A program made the position numbers and the translations under genes. A stretch of 59,329 nucleotides of DNA from Clostridia bacterium (GTDB lineage: Bacteria; Bacillota; Clostridia; Oscillospirales; Ruminococcaceae), in NCBI GenBank assembly GCA_009929695.1, contig RZZW01000017.1:1-59329 (forward strand), given 5' to 3'. Shown piece after piece: positions 18,396 to 26,790 of the stretch (within the stretch, counting starts at the first letter, position 1; every line of letters begins with the position of its first letter). The notes under the pieces were generated by a model that saw nothing but the letters and a program-made list of their open reading frames with translations, was not told the origin of the DNA and searched no databases.

Positions 18396-18671
18396 ATGAC
18401 TAAAGTTGAACTCGTAGCTAAAGTTGCTGCTGACGCAGAGCTTACAAAGAAAGACGCAGAAAAGGCAGTCAACGCCGTTATCGAAGGCATCACAGCCGCT
18501 CTTAAAGCAGGCGACAAAGTTGCTCTCGTAGGCTTTGGCACATTCGAGACACGCAACCGTCCGGCACGCAAAGGCCGCAACCCCCGCACAAAAGAGGAAA
18601 TCACAATTCCGGCAACAACAGCACCTGCTTTCAAAGCGGGCAAGGCTCTTAAGGACGCCGTTGCAAAATAA
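18396..18671 (+). CDS. hup: HU-type DNA-binding protein
   Basis: A 91-residue histone-like nucleoid protein that binds DNA as a dimer and bends it. It begins [20 protein letters not shown] and has the HU beta-arm signature [20 protein letters not shown], with the Arg/Pro-rich tip that inserts in the minor groove. Length and C-terminus ([14 protein letters not shown]) are canonical. TTGGAGG lies 8 bases upstream. A strong terminator follows, so its transcript ends here. Confidence 0.96.
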   Translation: MTKVELVAKVAADAELTKKDAEKAVNAVIEGITAALKAGDKVALVGFGTFETRNRPARKGRNPRTKEEITIPATTAPAFKAGKALKDAVAK

Positions 18672-18689
18672 TTTTTGCATAACCAAAAT

Positions 18690-18723
18690 GCCGAGCAGGT
18701 TTTACCTGCTCGGCAATGTTTTT
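18690..18723 (+). terminator. Terminator after hup
   Basis: An 11-bp perfect stem GCCGAGCAGGT/ACCTGCTCGGC with a TTT loop, followed by AATGTTTTT. Confidence 0.85.
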
Positions 18724-18746
18724 ATGCGGAGTTTTGTGTGAACTTG

Positions 18747-18847
18747 CCTCATCAGTCGCCTGCGGGCGACAGCTTCTCCTAAAGGAGAAGCCTTTAAAGC
18801 CTTCTCCTTTAGGAGAAGGTGGCGCGACGAAGGAGCGACGGATGAGG
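18747..18847. repeat. CTCATCAGTCGCC palindromic repeat, copy 2
   Basis: Begins CCTCATCAGTCGCCTGCGGG, has two CTTCTCC-type hairpins and ends GGAGCGACGGATGAGG. It lies between hup and rqcP. Confidence 0.85.
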
Positions 18848-18942
18848 TAGGTTTGCGCAAACTTATGCTGAGCGACGAGGGCGTCGCGCAGTACGTTATG
18901 AATTTTACAAGTGAGAAAAAACTTACAGAAAGGAACACCAAC

Positions 18943-19188
18943 ATGCGTATAGACAAATATTTAAAGGTCAGCCGCCTTATAAAGCGGCGCACGCTTGCCA
19001 ATGAAGTCGCCGATGCAGGGCGCATAAGCGTCAACGGCAGGCAGGTCAAGGCTAGCTATGAGGTCAAGGTCGGCGACGAAATAGAGATCGCCTTCGGCCA
19101 AAAACCCGTCAAGGTAAAGGTCGCGTCCGTCGAAGCCATCGTCGGCAAGGACGTCGCCCGCGAAATGTACACGGTCATCGACGGATAA
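18943..19188 (+). CDS. rqcP: RqcP/YabO-like S4-domain RNA-binding protein
   Basis: An 81-residue protein that is almost entirely an S4 domain (MRIDKYLKVSRLIKRRTLAN, then GRISVNGRQVKASYEVKVGDEI). In Bacillus the homologue RqcP works with RqcH in ribosome-associated quality control of stalled nascent chains. The position close behind mazG and hup supports this assignment over a generic S4 protein. ATG 18943 has AAAGGAAC upstream; the frame is open further upstream only through repeat DNA. Confidence 0.88.
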   Translation: MRIDKYLKVSRLIKRRTLANEVADAGRISVNGRQVKASYEVKVGDEIEIAFGQKPVKVKVASVEAIVGKDVAREMYTVIDG

Positions 19189-19211
19189 TAACATTTTTTT
19201 GCAAAAAATTG

Positions 19212-19240
19212 TTGCAACTGCCTCCATACTTTGCTATTAT
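19212..19240 (+). promoter_or_regulatory. Promoter of the uracil permease gene
   Basis: TTGCAA (19212-19217), 17-base spacer, TATTAT (19235-19240), about 30 bases ahead of the start codon. No PyrR-type leader with terminator is visible in the short leader. Confidence 0.5.
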
Positions 19241-19272
19241 GTTAAGAGTGCGAAAAAACAGGAGGAATTCTA

Positions 19273-20601
19273 ATGAGCAACGAAAAACAACCGCAGCTTG
19301 GCAGCGACGGCATTTATGACGCGCGCAAGCTAGGCACACCCAAAATGCTTCTTTTAGGCGTGCAGCACACCTTCGCCATGTTTGGCGCAACAGTCCTTGT
19401 GCCTATCTTGACAGGCCTTGACGTTTCAACGACGCTTCTAATGGCAGGTCTTGGCACGCTTTTGTTCCACCTCATTACAAAGGGCAAGGTTCCGGCGTTC
19501 CTCGGTTCAAGCTTCGCGTTTTTGGGCGGATTTGCGGCCATTGCACCGATGACGGACGGCAAGGCAAACCTCGAAATGCTGCCCTATGCATGCGGCGGCG
19601 TGGTTTTGTCCGGCCTTGTATACGTGCTGATGTCGGGGCTTATAAAGGTTTTCGGCGTCAATAAAATCATGCGGTTTTTCCCGCCTGTCGTCACAGGGCC
19701 TATCATAATCTCGATAGGTCTTATCTTAGCGCCGACGGCAATATCAAACTGCTCGTCAAACTGGCCGCTCGCGCTTATCGCGCTTGCGCTCATCATCATC
19801 TGCAACATCTGGGGCAAGGGCATGATAAAAATTGTCCCCATTATAATAGGCATCGTCGGCTCGTACATCGTGGCTCTGCTCATGGGCGTTGTCGACTTTA
19901 CGCCGATTAAAGAGGCGGCGTGGTTTGGCATCGCGCTTCAGCCCGCACGCTTTGCAAAGTTCAGCATCAGCGCGTGCATCACAATAATGCCTATCGCCCT
20001 CGCCACAATGATGGAGCACATCGGCGACATCGCCGCCATCAGCGCGACAGTCGGCAAAAACTATATCGCAGACCCAGGCCTGCACCGCACAATCCTCGGT
20101 GACGGCCTTGCCACAAGCATGGCGGGCTTCTTCGGCGGCCCCGCAAACACCACCTACGGTGAAAACACAGGCGTTTTGGCACTCACAAAGGTGTATGACC
20201 CCAAGGTCATGGAAATCGCCGCTGGGTTCGCGATTTTGCTCTCGTTCTTCCCGAAGGTCGGCGCGGCAATCCAAACAATTCCGTCCGCAATCATCGGCGG
20301 CGTTTCGTTTGTGCTCTACGGCATGATCTCCGCCATCGGCGTGCGCAATGTCGTTGAAAATCAGGTCGATTTCACAAATTCACGCAATCTCATCATCGCC
20401 GCAGTTATCCTCGTGAGCGCGCTCGGCTTCAACTCCGTCGGCGGCATCACAATCCCCATCACGGCGGAAATCCAAATCAACCTTTCCGGCCTTGCCATCG
20501 CCGCAATAGTCGGCATCGTAATGAACGCAATACTCCCCGGCAACACCTACGAATTTGGCAAAGACGTAGAGGGTGACACGGCGGTTAGCTTTAAAGTTTA
20601 A
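19273..20601 (+). CDS. uraA: Uracil/nucleobase permease (NCS2 family)
   Basis: A 442-residue integral membrane transporter of the nucleobase:cation symporter-2 family with about 14 membrane segments. Recognisable blocks: LLLGVQHTFAMFGATVLVPI near the N-terminus, the substrate-site stretch MMEHIGDIAAISATVGKNY (with the conserved H-I-G-D), and GGPANTTYGENTGVLALTKV. These fit uracil transporters best, though xanthine carriers are related. AGGAGG precedes ATG 19273. A stop-abutting repeat element follows directly. Confidence 0.9.
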   Translation: MSNEKQPQLGSDGIYDARKLGTPKMLLLGVQHTFAMFGATVLVPILTGLDVSTTLLMAGLGTLLFHLITKGKVPAFLGSSFAFLGGFAAIAPMTDGKANLEMLPYACGGVVLSGLVYVLMSGLIKVFGVNKIMRFFPPVVTGPIIISIGLILAPTAISNCSSNWPLALIALALIIICNIWGKGMIKIVPIIIGIVGSYIVALLMGVVDFTPIKEAAWFGIALQPARFAKFSISACITIMPIALATMMEHIGDIAAISATVGKNYIADPGLHRTILGDGLATSMAGFFGGPANTTYGENTGVLALTKVYDPKVMEIAAGFAILLSFFPKVGAAIQTIPSAIIGGVSFVLYGMISAIGVRNVVENQVDFTNSRNLIIAAVILVSALGFNSVGGITIPITAEIQINLSGLAIAAIVGIVMNAILPGNTYEFGKDVEGDTAVSFKV

Positions 20602-20800
20602 GAAAAGAAGATATTTAAAAGAAGAAATAAGAGAGAAGAGAGAAGAAGTAAGGAGTTATGGCTGCGCCATAACATTAAAATAAGTAGTGCGTCTACAATA
20701 GATTTATATGAAATCTTTCGTAGACGCACTAACTATTATAATGTTACCGCAAAGCCGTAACACATTACTTTTTATTTCTTATTTCTTATTTCTTCTTTTT
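20602..20800. repeat. Stop-abutting palindromic element A
   Basis: About 200 bases, nearly one large inverted repeat filling the space between the convergent stops of uraA and the HTH gene. Left arm: purine-rich (AAAGAAGAAATAAG type), then TAAGGA and hairpin GTTATGG/CCATAAC (20655-20673) and ATTA. Right arm: mirror with hairpin GTTACCGC/GCCGTAAC (20743-20761), ACATTA and a pyrimidine run. The centre has a further palindrome with arms TAGTGCGTCTAC and GTAGACGCACTA. It might also end transcription from both sides. Confidence 0.75.
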
Positions 20801-22223
20801 ATATTTTCTCCATTACCTCTCTGACAATCTCAAGGCTTTCCTCTTCGGAATAAAGCCAGTCGTGCTCGGGCAAAAAGCGGATGAACTGGGCTACGGCGGC
20901 GGCTGCGGTGCGTTCCTTTAGCACGTAATTGCTCTCTCCGTGCTCCGCGTACACTGTGCCTATCGACACGTTTTCATTTTCGTCCATCGACAGTGACGCC
21001 TCTTTGGGCAAGGCGAGCTTGTCGGCCTTTATCACGTGCGGCACATAGCTGCCCTCGCTTGCCTTGTCAAGCATTTCTTGCAGCATACGCCGACGCATGG
21101 CAACAGGGAACTCCTGCGCAAAGCCGTATGGAATTTCATTCAGCACGCCGTGTGCCGCAAAATCCTCAAGCCCCTCGCGTGTGAAGCAGGAGTTTTTTAT
21201 ACGGCGCATGACAAGCCCCTGATATCCGGTAAAAAACATCGTGCATATCTGCTTTATTTCGGGCGTGTCCGCACATAGCGCCTCGGCGTCCGACGGCCTT
21301 AAAAACAGCAAAAGGCAAGGTTGCCAGCTTATAGAATAAAGCGAAGATTTTTCGGCTGTCTCAAGATATTTGCTCGTATAATATTCCATCTGCTCTTGCA
21401 GCGTCATGCCGCGTTTAAACAGCATGTCAGCCCCCGCAAGCTGCTTGTTAAACAGCGTGCGCAGCAGCTTTAAATGCTCTTTATCGCGCAAAACAATCGC
21501 GCTCTCGGTTGAGGAGGAAAAGCACACGGCATACTCGCGCGACAGCATGATATTCGGCAAAAGCGTCAGGCCACCGTCCACGTCATAGGTGTAATACGCA
21601 TTGTAGGCGTTGCCCGCAAACAGCGCGGGCAGCACCGCGCGCACAAATTCGATATTGTAGCTCTCGCCCTTTTGCAGCCCGTCGTCGGCAGATGGGCGCG
21701 GGCGCAGAGTAAACAAATGCGTTATTGAAGCGTCGGGATGGTTTGCGGCACAAAGCGCAAGTGTCTCGGCTAAAAAAGTGCTCTGCGGCGGCGAAAGTAT
21801 AAGTAAATGCGCGTCGTCCATGCCGCATTCGCGCTCGGCGACGGTGTGCAAAAGGTTGTGCACATTGCTTAGCCCCTCAACGGAGTTAACGTCGTCGGGC
21901 AGCACCGGCATCGGCAGCTTGCACGCCAACGTGCGCGGCCTGCCAAGGCTCTCTGCAAGCTTTTTCACCTGCATATGGCTCGCGTAAGCGGCTTCGCCAA
22001 CGATGTCCTTTACATATGCATTTTCAAGCTCCTCGCGCTTTTGTGCGGAAAGGCACAGTGCGTCAAACAGCAGCGAAAGCCCCTCTTTGTTTTGAGTTTT
22101 GCTTTTTCCGCTTCGCACACGCGTTAGCAGCGAGGGGTCAAACCCGCTTTTTTTCGCAAGCAGACGCAGCGAAAGCCCGCTGTCCCTCATGGCACTCGAA
22201 AGTATTTCAGAAAATTCAGACAT
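20799..22223 (-). CDS. Large helix-turn-helix regulator-like protein
   Basis: A 474-residue protein starting MSEFSEILSSAMRDSGLSLR. Residues 1-60 form an XRE-type helix-turn-helix (LRLLAKKSGFDPSLLTRVRSG). The remaining 400 residues match no domain I recognise; they are mixed helical/strand, soluble, and contain LLIFS-like hydrophobic strands that suggest a sensor fold. The ATG at 22223 has AAAGGAG upstream; a longer frame of 17 residues lacks such a site. It is divergent from a small unknown gene (22355), sharing a 131-base promoter region, so it may control that gene or itself. Confidence 0.65.
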   Translation of the reverse strand: MSEFSEILSSAMRDSGLSLRLLAKKSGFDPSLLTRVRSGKSKTQNKEGLSLLFDALCLSAQKREELENAYVKDIVGEAAYASHMQVKKLAESLGRPRTLACKLPMPVLPDDVNSVEGLSNVHNLLHTVAERECGMDDAHLLILSPPQSTFLAETLALCAANHPDASITHLFTLRPRPSADDGLQKGESYNIEFVRAVLPALFAGNAYNAYYTYDVDGGLTLLPNIMLSREYAVCFSSSTESAIVLRDKEHLKLLRTLFNKQLAGADMLFKRGMTLQEQMEYYTSKYLETAEKSSLYSISWQPCLLLFLRPSDAEALCADTPEIKQICTMFFTGYQGLVMRRIKNSCFTREGLEDFAAHGVLNEIPYGFAQEFPVAMRRRMLQEMLDKASEGSYVPHVIKADKLALPKEASLSMDENENVSIGTVYAEHGESNYVLKERTAAAAVAQFIRFLPEHDWLYSEEESLEIVREVMEKI

Positions 22224-22287
22224 AATCAAAAACTCCTTTAAACCGTATGTATTAAAGAAATAGTCAGTCCACACCGCCGTCCACAGC

Positions 22288-22316
22288 TTGTGTGAAAAAC
22301 GCCTAATTGATATAAT
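22288..22316 (+). promoter_or_regulatory. Promoter of the 107-residue unknown gene
   Basis: TTGTGT (22288-22293), 17-base spacer, TATAAT (22311-22316). A small CACA-gct-TGTG palindrome overlaps the -35 box and could be an operator of the divergent HTH protein. Confidence 0.5.
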
Positions 22317-22354
22317 TTAATTGATGCAATAATACAAAAGACGGAGGGAAATCA

Positions 22355-22678
22355 ATGATACAAACCTACATAACTGTTTGCGGCGGCAGGCGGCTTGTAG
22401 TGGGAGACATCATCTGCTGCAAAAAAGAACGCACTGCCGAACAGCACATCATCAAATGCACCGATATAAATAATGATTTTGCGGGATATGTAGCTAACCT
22501 GCCAACAGACGTCGTCGATGGCACAAACAGCGCAAATAAAATATACCTGCTCACGCCGAAAACCTTCTACGCCCGCGTGTATTTCGCGTTCGGCGACAAG
22601 GCTGTGTGCCGTGTTATAGCCAAAACCGAAAATATTTCCGAGGCAATAAGGCAGATAAAAGAAGATTGCACAGCGTGA
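22355..22678 (+). CDS. Unknown protein, 107 residues
   Basis: No family recognised. A compact soluble protein with likely beta strands at the start (MIQTYITVCGGRRLVVGDII) and a C-terminal helix (ENISEAIRQIKEDC); it has five cysteines, one as a CC pair. The ATG is well supported by GGAGGGA 6 bases upstream and a good promoter. It is the only + strand gene in this minus-strand block and is divergent from the HTH gene. Confidence 0.55.
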   Translation: MIQTYITVCGGRRLVVGDIICCKKERTAEQHIIKCTDINNDFAGYVANLPTDVVDGTNSANKIYLLTPKTFYARVYFAFGDKAVCRVIAKTENISEAIRQIKEDCTA

Positions 22679-22708
22679 TAAAATGCGCAGATGATTTTAC
22701 AACATGCA

Positions 22709-22735
22709 TCGTAGGGACGCGCATTGCGCGTCCGA
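22709..22735. repeat. GTAGGG half-module
   Basis: A single left arm, GTAGGGACGCGCATTGCGCG then TCCGAT, between the 107-residue gene and a minus-strand gene. Confidence 0.7.
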
Positions 22736-22836
22736 TTGATTTATGCTGTATTTTGTTTTTATGCAACGTCTGTCACTTCCTTGTTCCCTACAGTTGTGCA
22801 ATTTATAAATGAGCAAAGAAGTCTCGCTGCCACTGT

Positions 22837-23319
22837 CTACTCTATAACCGCCGAAAATATGTAAATATTATAACTATTATACTCATGGTAATAAGCATAG
22901 CCTTTATACTCGCCGTCTGCACTTTCGTAGGTGTAGGCGGCGTTTGTTTCGGCGGGGGTCAGGGTTATATCTGCGCCGAATTTATCCGCAAACGCGTCTG
23001 TCATACCCTTTTCGATGTCGTCTGTTTTCGGCGCGATAACGTTTGTCATCAGCGAGCTTTCAACGTAGTGAAACCCGCCATTTTTAGCATAGCTCGCATA
23101 CGCCGAAATGGCTTCTGTGACGTTTGACGTTTTAAAATATGTGCTCGTGACGAGCCGCGAGCCGAAAATGCCTGTTATGAGCAGCGAAAACACAATTATC
23201 TCAGGGAGCGCCTTTTTAAAATCCCATTTAAGCAGCTTAAACCTCACGGCGAGCCAACACAAAAGCATAATGCCTAAAAAAATGGCAATTATTTGAGTGA
23301 TTACAGCAAAAAGCATATC
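22837..23319 (-). CDS. Unknown membrane-anchored protein, 160 residues
   Basis: Two N-terminal membrane helices (about residues 2-24 and 40-58), then a soluble part of about 100 residues rich in Tyr/Ala (YESADGEYKGYAYYHEYNSY), probably outside the cell. No family recognised. The ATG at 23319 is preferred to one at 23328 because TGGAGA lies 6 bases upstream. It follows the MFS gene on the same strand by about 30 bases and is likely in its operon. Confidence 0.5.
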   Translation of the reverse strand, partial: DMLFAVITQIIAIFLGIMLLCWLAVRFKLLKWDFKKALPEIIVFSLLITGIFGSRLVTSTYFKTSNVTEAISAYASYAKNGGFHYVESSLMTNVIAPKTDDIEKGMTDAFADKFGADITLTPAETNAAYTYESADGEYKGYAYYHEYNSYNIYIFSAVIE

Positions 23320-23348
23320 GTTCTCCATTCAGCCGATGACGGCAAAAA

Positions 23349-24527
23349 TTATTCCGCTTCGCTTCTGTGCTTGATGAAATTCACCGTTATGAGCGCAAGC
23401 AGCACAACAACGGCGATAACTATTGTCAGCATGCCTGCGTAAAGCCCCGCGCTCTCGGCAACTGCACCTATTATCGACGGCATAATTATAGAGCCAAAGC
23501 TCGCGAGCGTCAGCATAAAGCTCCACGCGAGCGGATATTTTTTAATCGCCTCGCCGGACAGCGAAACCGTCGTCGGGTACACGCCCGCCATTGAAAAGCC
23601 AAAGCCCGCAATTCCTATCGTGATAAGCGGCAGTGACCGTCCAAGCATCACTATCACAAAAAACACAAGGCACCCAATGCCCATAAGCCCAAGCAGCTTG
23701 CTTTTGTTAAACCGCACAGAAAGCTTTGCGACAGTCAGCCTGCCAGCAAGTATAAGCAGCCACAGCACGCTCGCCATAACCTGCGCAAAGCCCGCGCTCA
23801 AAAGCCCGCTGTCCTTAAAATATGTCACCATCCACCCAATTACGCCCTGCTCGGCGCAAAGGTAGAAAAACAGCGTGAGCGTGCATATCCAAAACTGCTT
23901 GTCGCTGAAAAATCCATAGTTGCCGTCCGATTTATCAGCCGTCTTTTTGGCTTTTTTAGGGTAGTTGTCATGAATTGGCAGCGTGCCGTAAATAAGTATT
24001 TCAATGACGCCGCACGCGATAAGTATATAGCACACAAAGCGCCAATTTTCGGGGTTGTTGCCTGTGCAAAGCAAAATCACAAGCGGCGCAATAAACGCGC
24101 CTATCGAAAACATCGCGTGCAGCGTGTTTAGCGCCCACGCCTTGCCCGTCGCAATAGAGTTTATCACGACGTTGTTGAAATTGCTCACAGCGCCGCGCGC
24201 AAGCCCCGTCATCAAAAACGCCGCCGCAAGCAGCACAGGGTTGCCCGTTAGCGACACTATAAGAAACGCCGCCGCAAAAAATGTGCTGAAAAACAGCATG
24301 CTCTGTCTTTTACCAATCCACAGCGGCAGCATTCCCGCAAGAAAGCTGCTCAAAAGGTTGCCAACAGAATGCAGGCTGACAAGTATGCCCTGAAATGTGT
24401 AATCAAACCCGTAGCTTGCGCGTATATACGGCAGCAGCGCCCCTATCGAAAGCGCCAAAGCCCCGTTTATAACAAACGTCCCATAGCACCCCGCAAACTG
24501 CTTTTTTTCGTCTAAAGTAAGTGACAT
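23349..24527 (-). CDS. MFS transporter
   Basis: A 392-residue major facilitator with about 12 membrane helices. The N-terminal half reads GTFVINGALALSIGALLPYI and SVGNLLSSFLAGMLPLWIGK (the loop 2-3 region with basic residues), and the C-terminal half has IGIAGFGFSMAGVYPTTVSL, resembling the sugar/FucP-like set of MFS proteins. The substrate cannot be read. AGGAGG precedes the ATG. Element B lies directly upstream. Confidence 0.8.
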   Translation of the reverse strand: MSLTLDEKKQFAGCYGTFVINGALALSIGALLPYIRASYGFDYTFQGILVSLHSVGNLLSSFLAGMLPLWIGKRQSMLFFSTFFAAAFLIVSLTGNPVLLAAAFLMTGLARGAVSNFNNVVINSIATGKAWALNTLHAMFSIGAFIAPLVILLCTGNNPENWRFVCYILIACGVIEILIYGTLPIHDNYPKKAKKTADKSDGNYGFFSDKQFWICTLTLFFYLCAEQGVIGWMVTYFKDSGLLSAGFAQVMASVLWLLILAGRLTVAKLSVRFNKSKLLGLMGIGCLVFFVIVMLGRSLPLITIGIAGFGFSMAGVYPTTVSLSGEAIKKYPLAWSFMLTLASFGSIIMPSIIGAVAESAGLYAGMLTIVIAVVVLLALITVNFIKHRSEAE

Positions 24528-24540
24528 GATTTCCTCCTGT

Positions 24541-24638
24541 TAAAAGAAAAAAGAAGAGAGAAGAAATAAAAGTTAAGGAGTGATGCCCACAGGCATCACA
24601 TTATTTTTTCTTTCTTCTTTTTTCTTTAAATTATTTTA
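24541..24638. repeat. Stop-abutting palindromic element B
   Basis: The shortest copy. Purine-rich arm (AAAGAAAAAAGAAGAG type), TTAAGGAG, hairpin TGATGCC/GGCATCA with CACA loop (24590-24607), ATTATT, then a pyrimidine arm (TTTCTTTCTTCTTTTTTC). The pyrimidine end runs to the stop codon of the minus-strand aroF. Confidence 0.75.
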
Positions 24639-25649
24639 ATTTATCTCTTTCCCAAAAAACTTTGCCTCTGCCTTGATTTTGCTCATAAGCTCGTCAAATT
24701 GGGTCGGGGTAAGGCTTTGGGCGCCGTCGCACTTGGCGCAGGCGGGGTTGTTGTGCACCTCTACCATAAGTCCGTCAGCGCCAACAGCCACAGCCGCGAG
24801 TGCAAGCGGCTCAACCATCCACGCGATGCCCGCCGCGTGGCTTGGGTCTACAACGACAGGCAGGTGAGATTTGCTCTTTATCATCGGTATCGCTGACAAA
24901 TCAAGCGTGTTGCGCATGCTTGTCTCAAACGTGCGTATGCCGCGCTCGCATAAAATTACGTTCTCGTTGCCCTCCGCCATCACGTATTCGGCGCTCATCA
25001 GCCATTCTTCAATCGTGTTTGAAAGCCCGCGCTTTAGCAAAACAGGCTTGTCAAGCTTGCCCACGGCCTTCAAAAGCTCAAAATTCTGCATATTTCGCGC
25101 GCCGACCTGTATCACGTCAACGTCGCGGAACATGTCGATGTGCTCGGTGTTCATTATTTCAGTCACAATCGGCATGCCCGTCTGCGTGCGGGCGTGGCGC
25201 AAAAGCTCTAAGCCCTCCGCGCGCATGCCCTGAAACGCGTACGGGCTTGTGCGAGGCTTGAACGCGCCTCCGCGAAGAAGCCCTGCGCCGCTCGATTTCA
25301 CAGCGTTTGCCACCTCGGTAATCTGCTCCTCGCTCTCGACGCTGCACGGCCCCGCGATAACGCAAAAGCTACCGCCGCCTATTTTGTGCCCGCCGATATC
25401 CACGACTGTCGGGTTCGGGTGAAATTTGATATTCGCCTTTTTGTACGGCTCGCTGACGCGCTTTACGTCCTCAACAAAGTCGTTTGCGCGCACCAAATCA
25501 ATGTCCACGGCGCTCGTGTCGCCGATGAGCCCGATGAGATGCGTCAGCTTGCCCTCTGAATTATGTATGTTCAGCCCCTGCGCTTCAAACGAGCTGCAAA
25601 GGTTCTTTATCTGCTCCTGCGTAGCGGTTTTTTTGAAAATAACTATCAT
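24636..25649 (-). CDS. aroF: 3-deoxy-7-phosphoheptulonate synthase (DAHP synthase)
   Basis: First step of the shikimate pathway: erythrose 4-phosphate plus PEP to DAHP. It is the type I-beta form of 337 residues with an N-terminal ferredoxin-like regulatory domain (residues 1-70, MIVIFKKTATQEQIKNL) and a TIM-barrel core: VIAGPCSVES, GGAFKPRTSPYAFQG, QVGARNMQN, LLKRGLS, ILCERGIRTFE and VDPSHAAG. All substrate and metal positions appear intact. It stands apart from aroE at 41 kb. The segment upstream of its start is a repeat cluster. Confidence 0.95.
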   Translation of the reverse strand: MIVIFKKTATQEQIKNLCSSFEAQGLNIHNSEGKLTHLIGLIGDTSAVDIDLVRANDFVEDVKRVSEPYKKANIKFHPNPTVVDIGGHKIGGGSFCVIAGPCSVESEEQITEVANAVKSSGAGLLRGGAFKPRTSPYAFQGMRAEGLELLRHARTQTGMPIVTEIMNTEHIDMFRDVDVIQVGARNMQNFELLKAVGKLDKPVLLKRGLSNTIEEWLMSAEYVMAEGNENVILCERGIRTFETSMRNTLDLSAIPMIKSKSHLPVVVDPSHAAGIAWMVEPLALAAVAVGADGLMVEVHNNPACAKCDGAQSLTPTQFDELMSKIKAEAKFFGKEIN

Positions 25650-25738
25650 TATATTTGCTCCTCTTGTAAATCAATCTATTCCGTTAAACTATACCGTCTT
25701 TTCAAATCAAAGTCAAGGGTGTATAATAGCAAGGATGT

Positions 25739-25996
25739 GTAGGGGCGATTCACGAATCGCCCGAAAACCAATTTCGTGTGCAACGCCGCAAATTTGCGCA
25801 AACCTGTGCGGGCGATTCGTGAATCGCCCCTACAATCCGCCGTGAATTTGCAGTGAAACGTAGGGGCGGATTCCATATCCGCCCGCAATTTCGCACCAAT
25901 TTGCGATGTGGCACATTTGTAGGGGTCGATGCCCACATCGACCCGCAGCCGTGGCGATGTGCTGACTATACGGACGAGCGAAGCTCGCCCCTACAA
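25739..25996. repeat. Cluster of GTAGGG/CCCTAC palindromes
   Basis: One complete element of the GATTCACGAATC type (25739-25833), then left arms with GCGGATTCCATATCCGCC (25860-25885) and GTCGATGCCCACATCGAC (25919-25946) and a right arm GCGGACGAGCGAAGCTCGCC with CCTAC (25972-25996). The gap between aroF and ybaK is almost entirely this. Confidence 0.8.
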
Positions 25997-26027
25997 TTTA
26001 AGCGAGGAAATTTCGAGAGGAGAAAAA

Positions 26028-26510
26028 ATGAGTGAACAAAAAACAAACGCTATGCGCGTTTTGGATAAGGCTAAAATCGAATATAAAATGTATACCTACG
26101 ACCATTCTGACGGCGCTATCGACGGCGCAGCGGTGGCGGCAAAGCTGGGCCAAAACCCCGCCGAGGTGTTTAAGACGCTTGTCACACAGGGTGCGGATAA
26201 AAATTATTACGTCTTTGCGATTCCTGTTTTGGCGGAGCTTGACCTAAAGAAAGCCGCGAAAGCTGTTGGCGCAAAGAGCGTCGAGATGATACACGTCGCG
26301 GATATAAACAAGGTCACAGGCTACATACGCGGCGGGTGCAGCCCTGTCGGCATGAAAAAGCAGTACAAGACTGTTTTCGACGCGTCGGCGCTCAACCTGC
26401 CTATTATAATAGTAAGCGGCGGCAGAATAGGCACGCAGATAGCCCTTGCCCCGCACGCGCTCATAAGCTTTGTGCGCGGCGAAGTGTGCGATATTGTAAA
26501 GGAAATGTAA
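26028..26510 (+). CDS. ybaK: Cys-tRNA(Pro) deacylase, YbaK/EbsC type
   Basis: Removes cysteine wrongly loaded on tRNA(Pro). The 160-residue length is standard. Family features: N-terminal AMRVLDKAKIEYKMYTYDHS, GQNPAEVFKTLVTQG (with the conserved catalytic Lys), then VTGYIRGGCSPVGMKK, which carries the G-x-x-S-P-x-G signature, and IIVSGGRIGTQIAL. ATG 26028 follows GAGAGGAG; the open frame upstream is repeat DNA. A single gene, possibly ended by a weak hairpin at 26528-26547. Confidence 0.92.
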   Translation: MSEQKTNAMRVLDKAKIEYKMYTYDHSDGAIDGAAVAAKLGQNPAEVFKTLVTQGADKNYYVFAIPVLAELDLKKAAKAVGAKSVEMIHVADINKVTGYIRGGCSPVGMKKQYKTVFDASALNLPIIIVSGGRIGTQIALAPHALISFVRGEVCDIVKEM

Positions 26511-26586
26511 ATGCTACAATAAAGAGCCACTAAAAATAGTGTTTTTTGTCGCTTTGGCTGAAAATATTTTGTGCGTCTTAAAAGCG

Positions 26587-26615
26587 TTGATTTTAAACGC
26601 TAAAAAAGGTAAACT
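26587..26615 (+). promoter_or_regulatory. Candidate promoter of the purine operon leader
   Basis: TTGATT (26587-26592), 17-base spacer, TAAACT (26610-26615). A transcript from here would carry a leader of about 185 bases before purE, including a short ORF and a terminator. The hexamers are imperfect. Confidence 0.4.
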
Positions 26616-26666
26616 AATAGTGTAGTTTGTCCGCACCATTTTGTGAAAACGGAGAGGAGCACGATT

Positions 26667-26756
26667 ATGCAAGTTATAGATATACGCCTAAATTGCAAGT
26701 GCCTTTTCACGCCATTTTCATGTCATGGCGCGCCAAATAGTATAATTGTACGCTAA
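26667..26756 (+). CDS. Candidate leader peptide of the purine operon, 29 residues
   Basis: A short ORF with an unusually good ribosome binding site (GGAGAGGAG, 7 bases upstream). The peptide begins MQVIDIRLNCKCLFTPFSCH and ends NSIIVR, with three cysteines. No known peptide recognised. Its TAA stop (26754-26756) directly touches the first base of the terminator stem upstream of purE, the geometry used by translated attenuators. It could instead be a chance ORF or a small exported peptide. Not demonstrated. Confidence 0.4.
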   Translation: MQVIDIRLNCKCLFTPFSCHGAPNSIIVR

Positions 26757-26790
26757 AGTCATAGGTGCAGGTGCACCTGTGGCTTTTTTT
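26757..26790 (+). terminator. Intrinsic terminator / attenuator ahead of purE
   Basis: A 12-bp stem (left half 26757-26768, loop AGGT, right half 26773-26784, with three G-T pairs) followed by seven T. It ends 17 bases before the purE start codon, with the purE AGGAGG after it. As no gene ends just before it other than the leader ORF, attenuation is the likely role. Confidence 0.7.

Noticed and set aside
26511..26666. Guanine riboswitch upstream of purE
   Set aside because: None of the conserved junction words of the xpt-type aptamer was found in this stretch.
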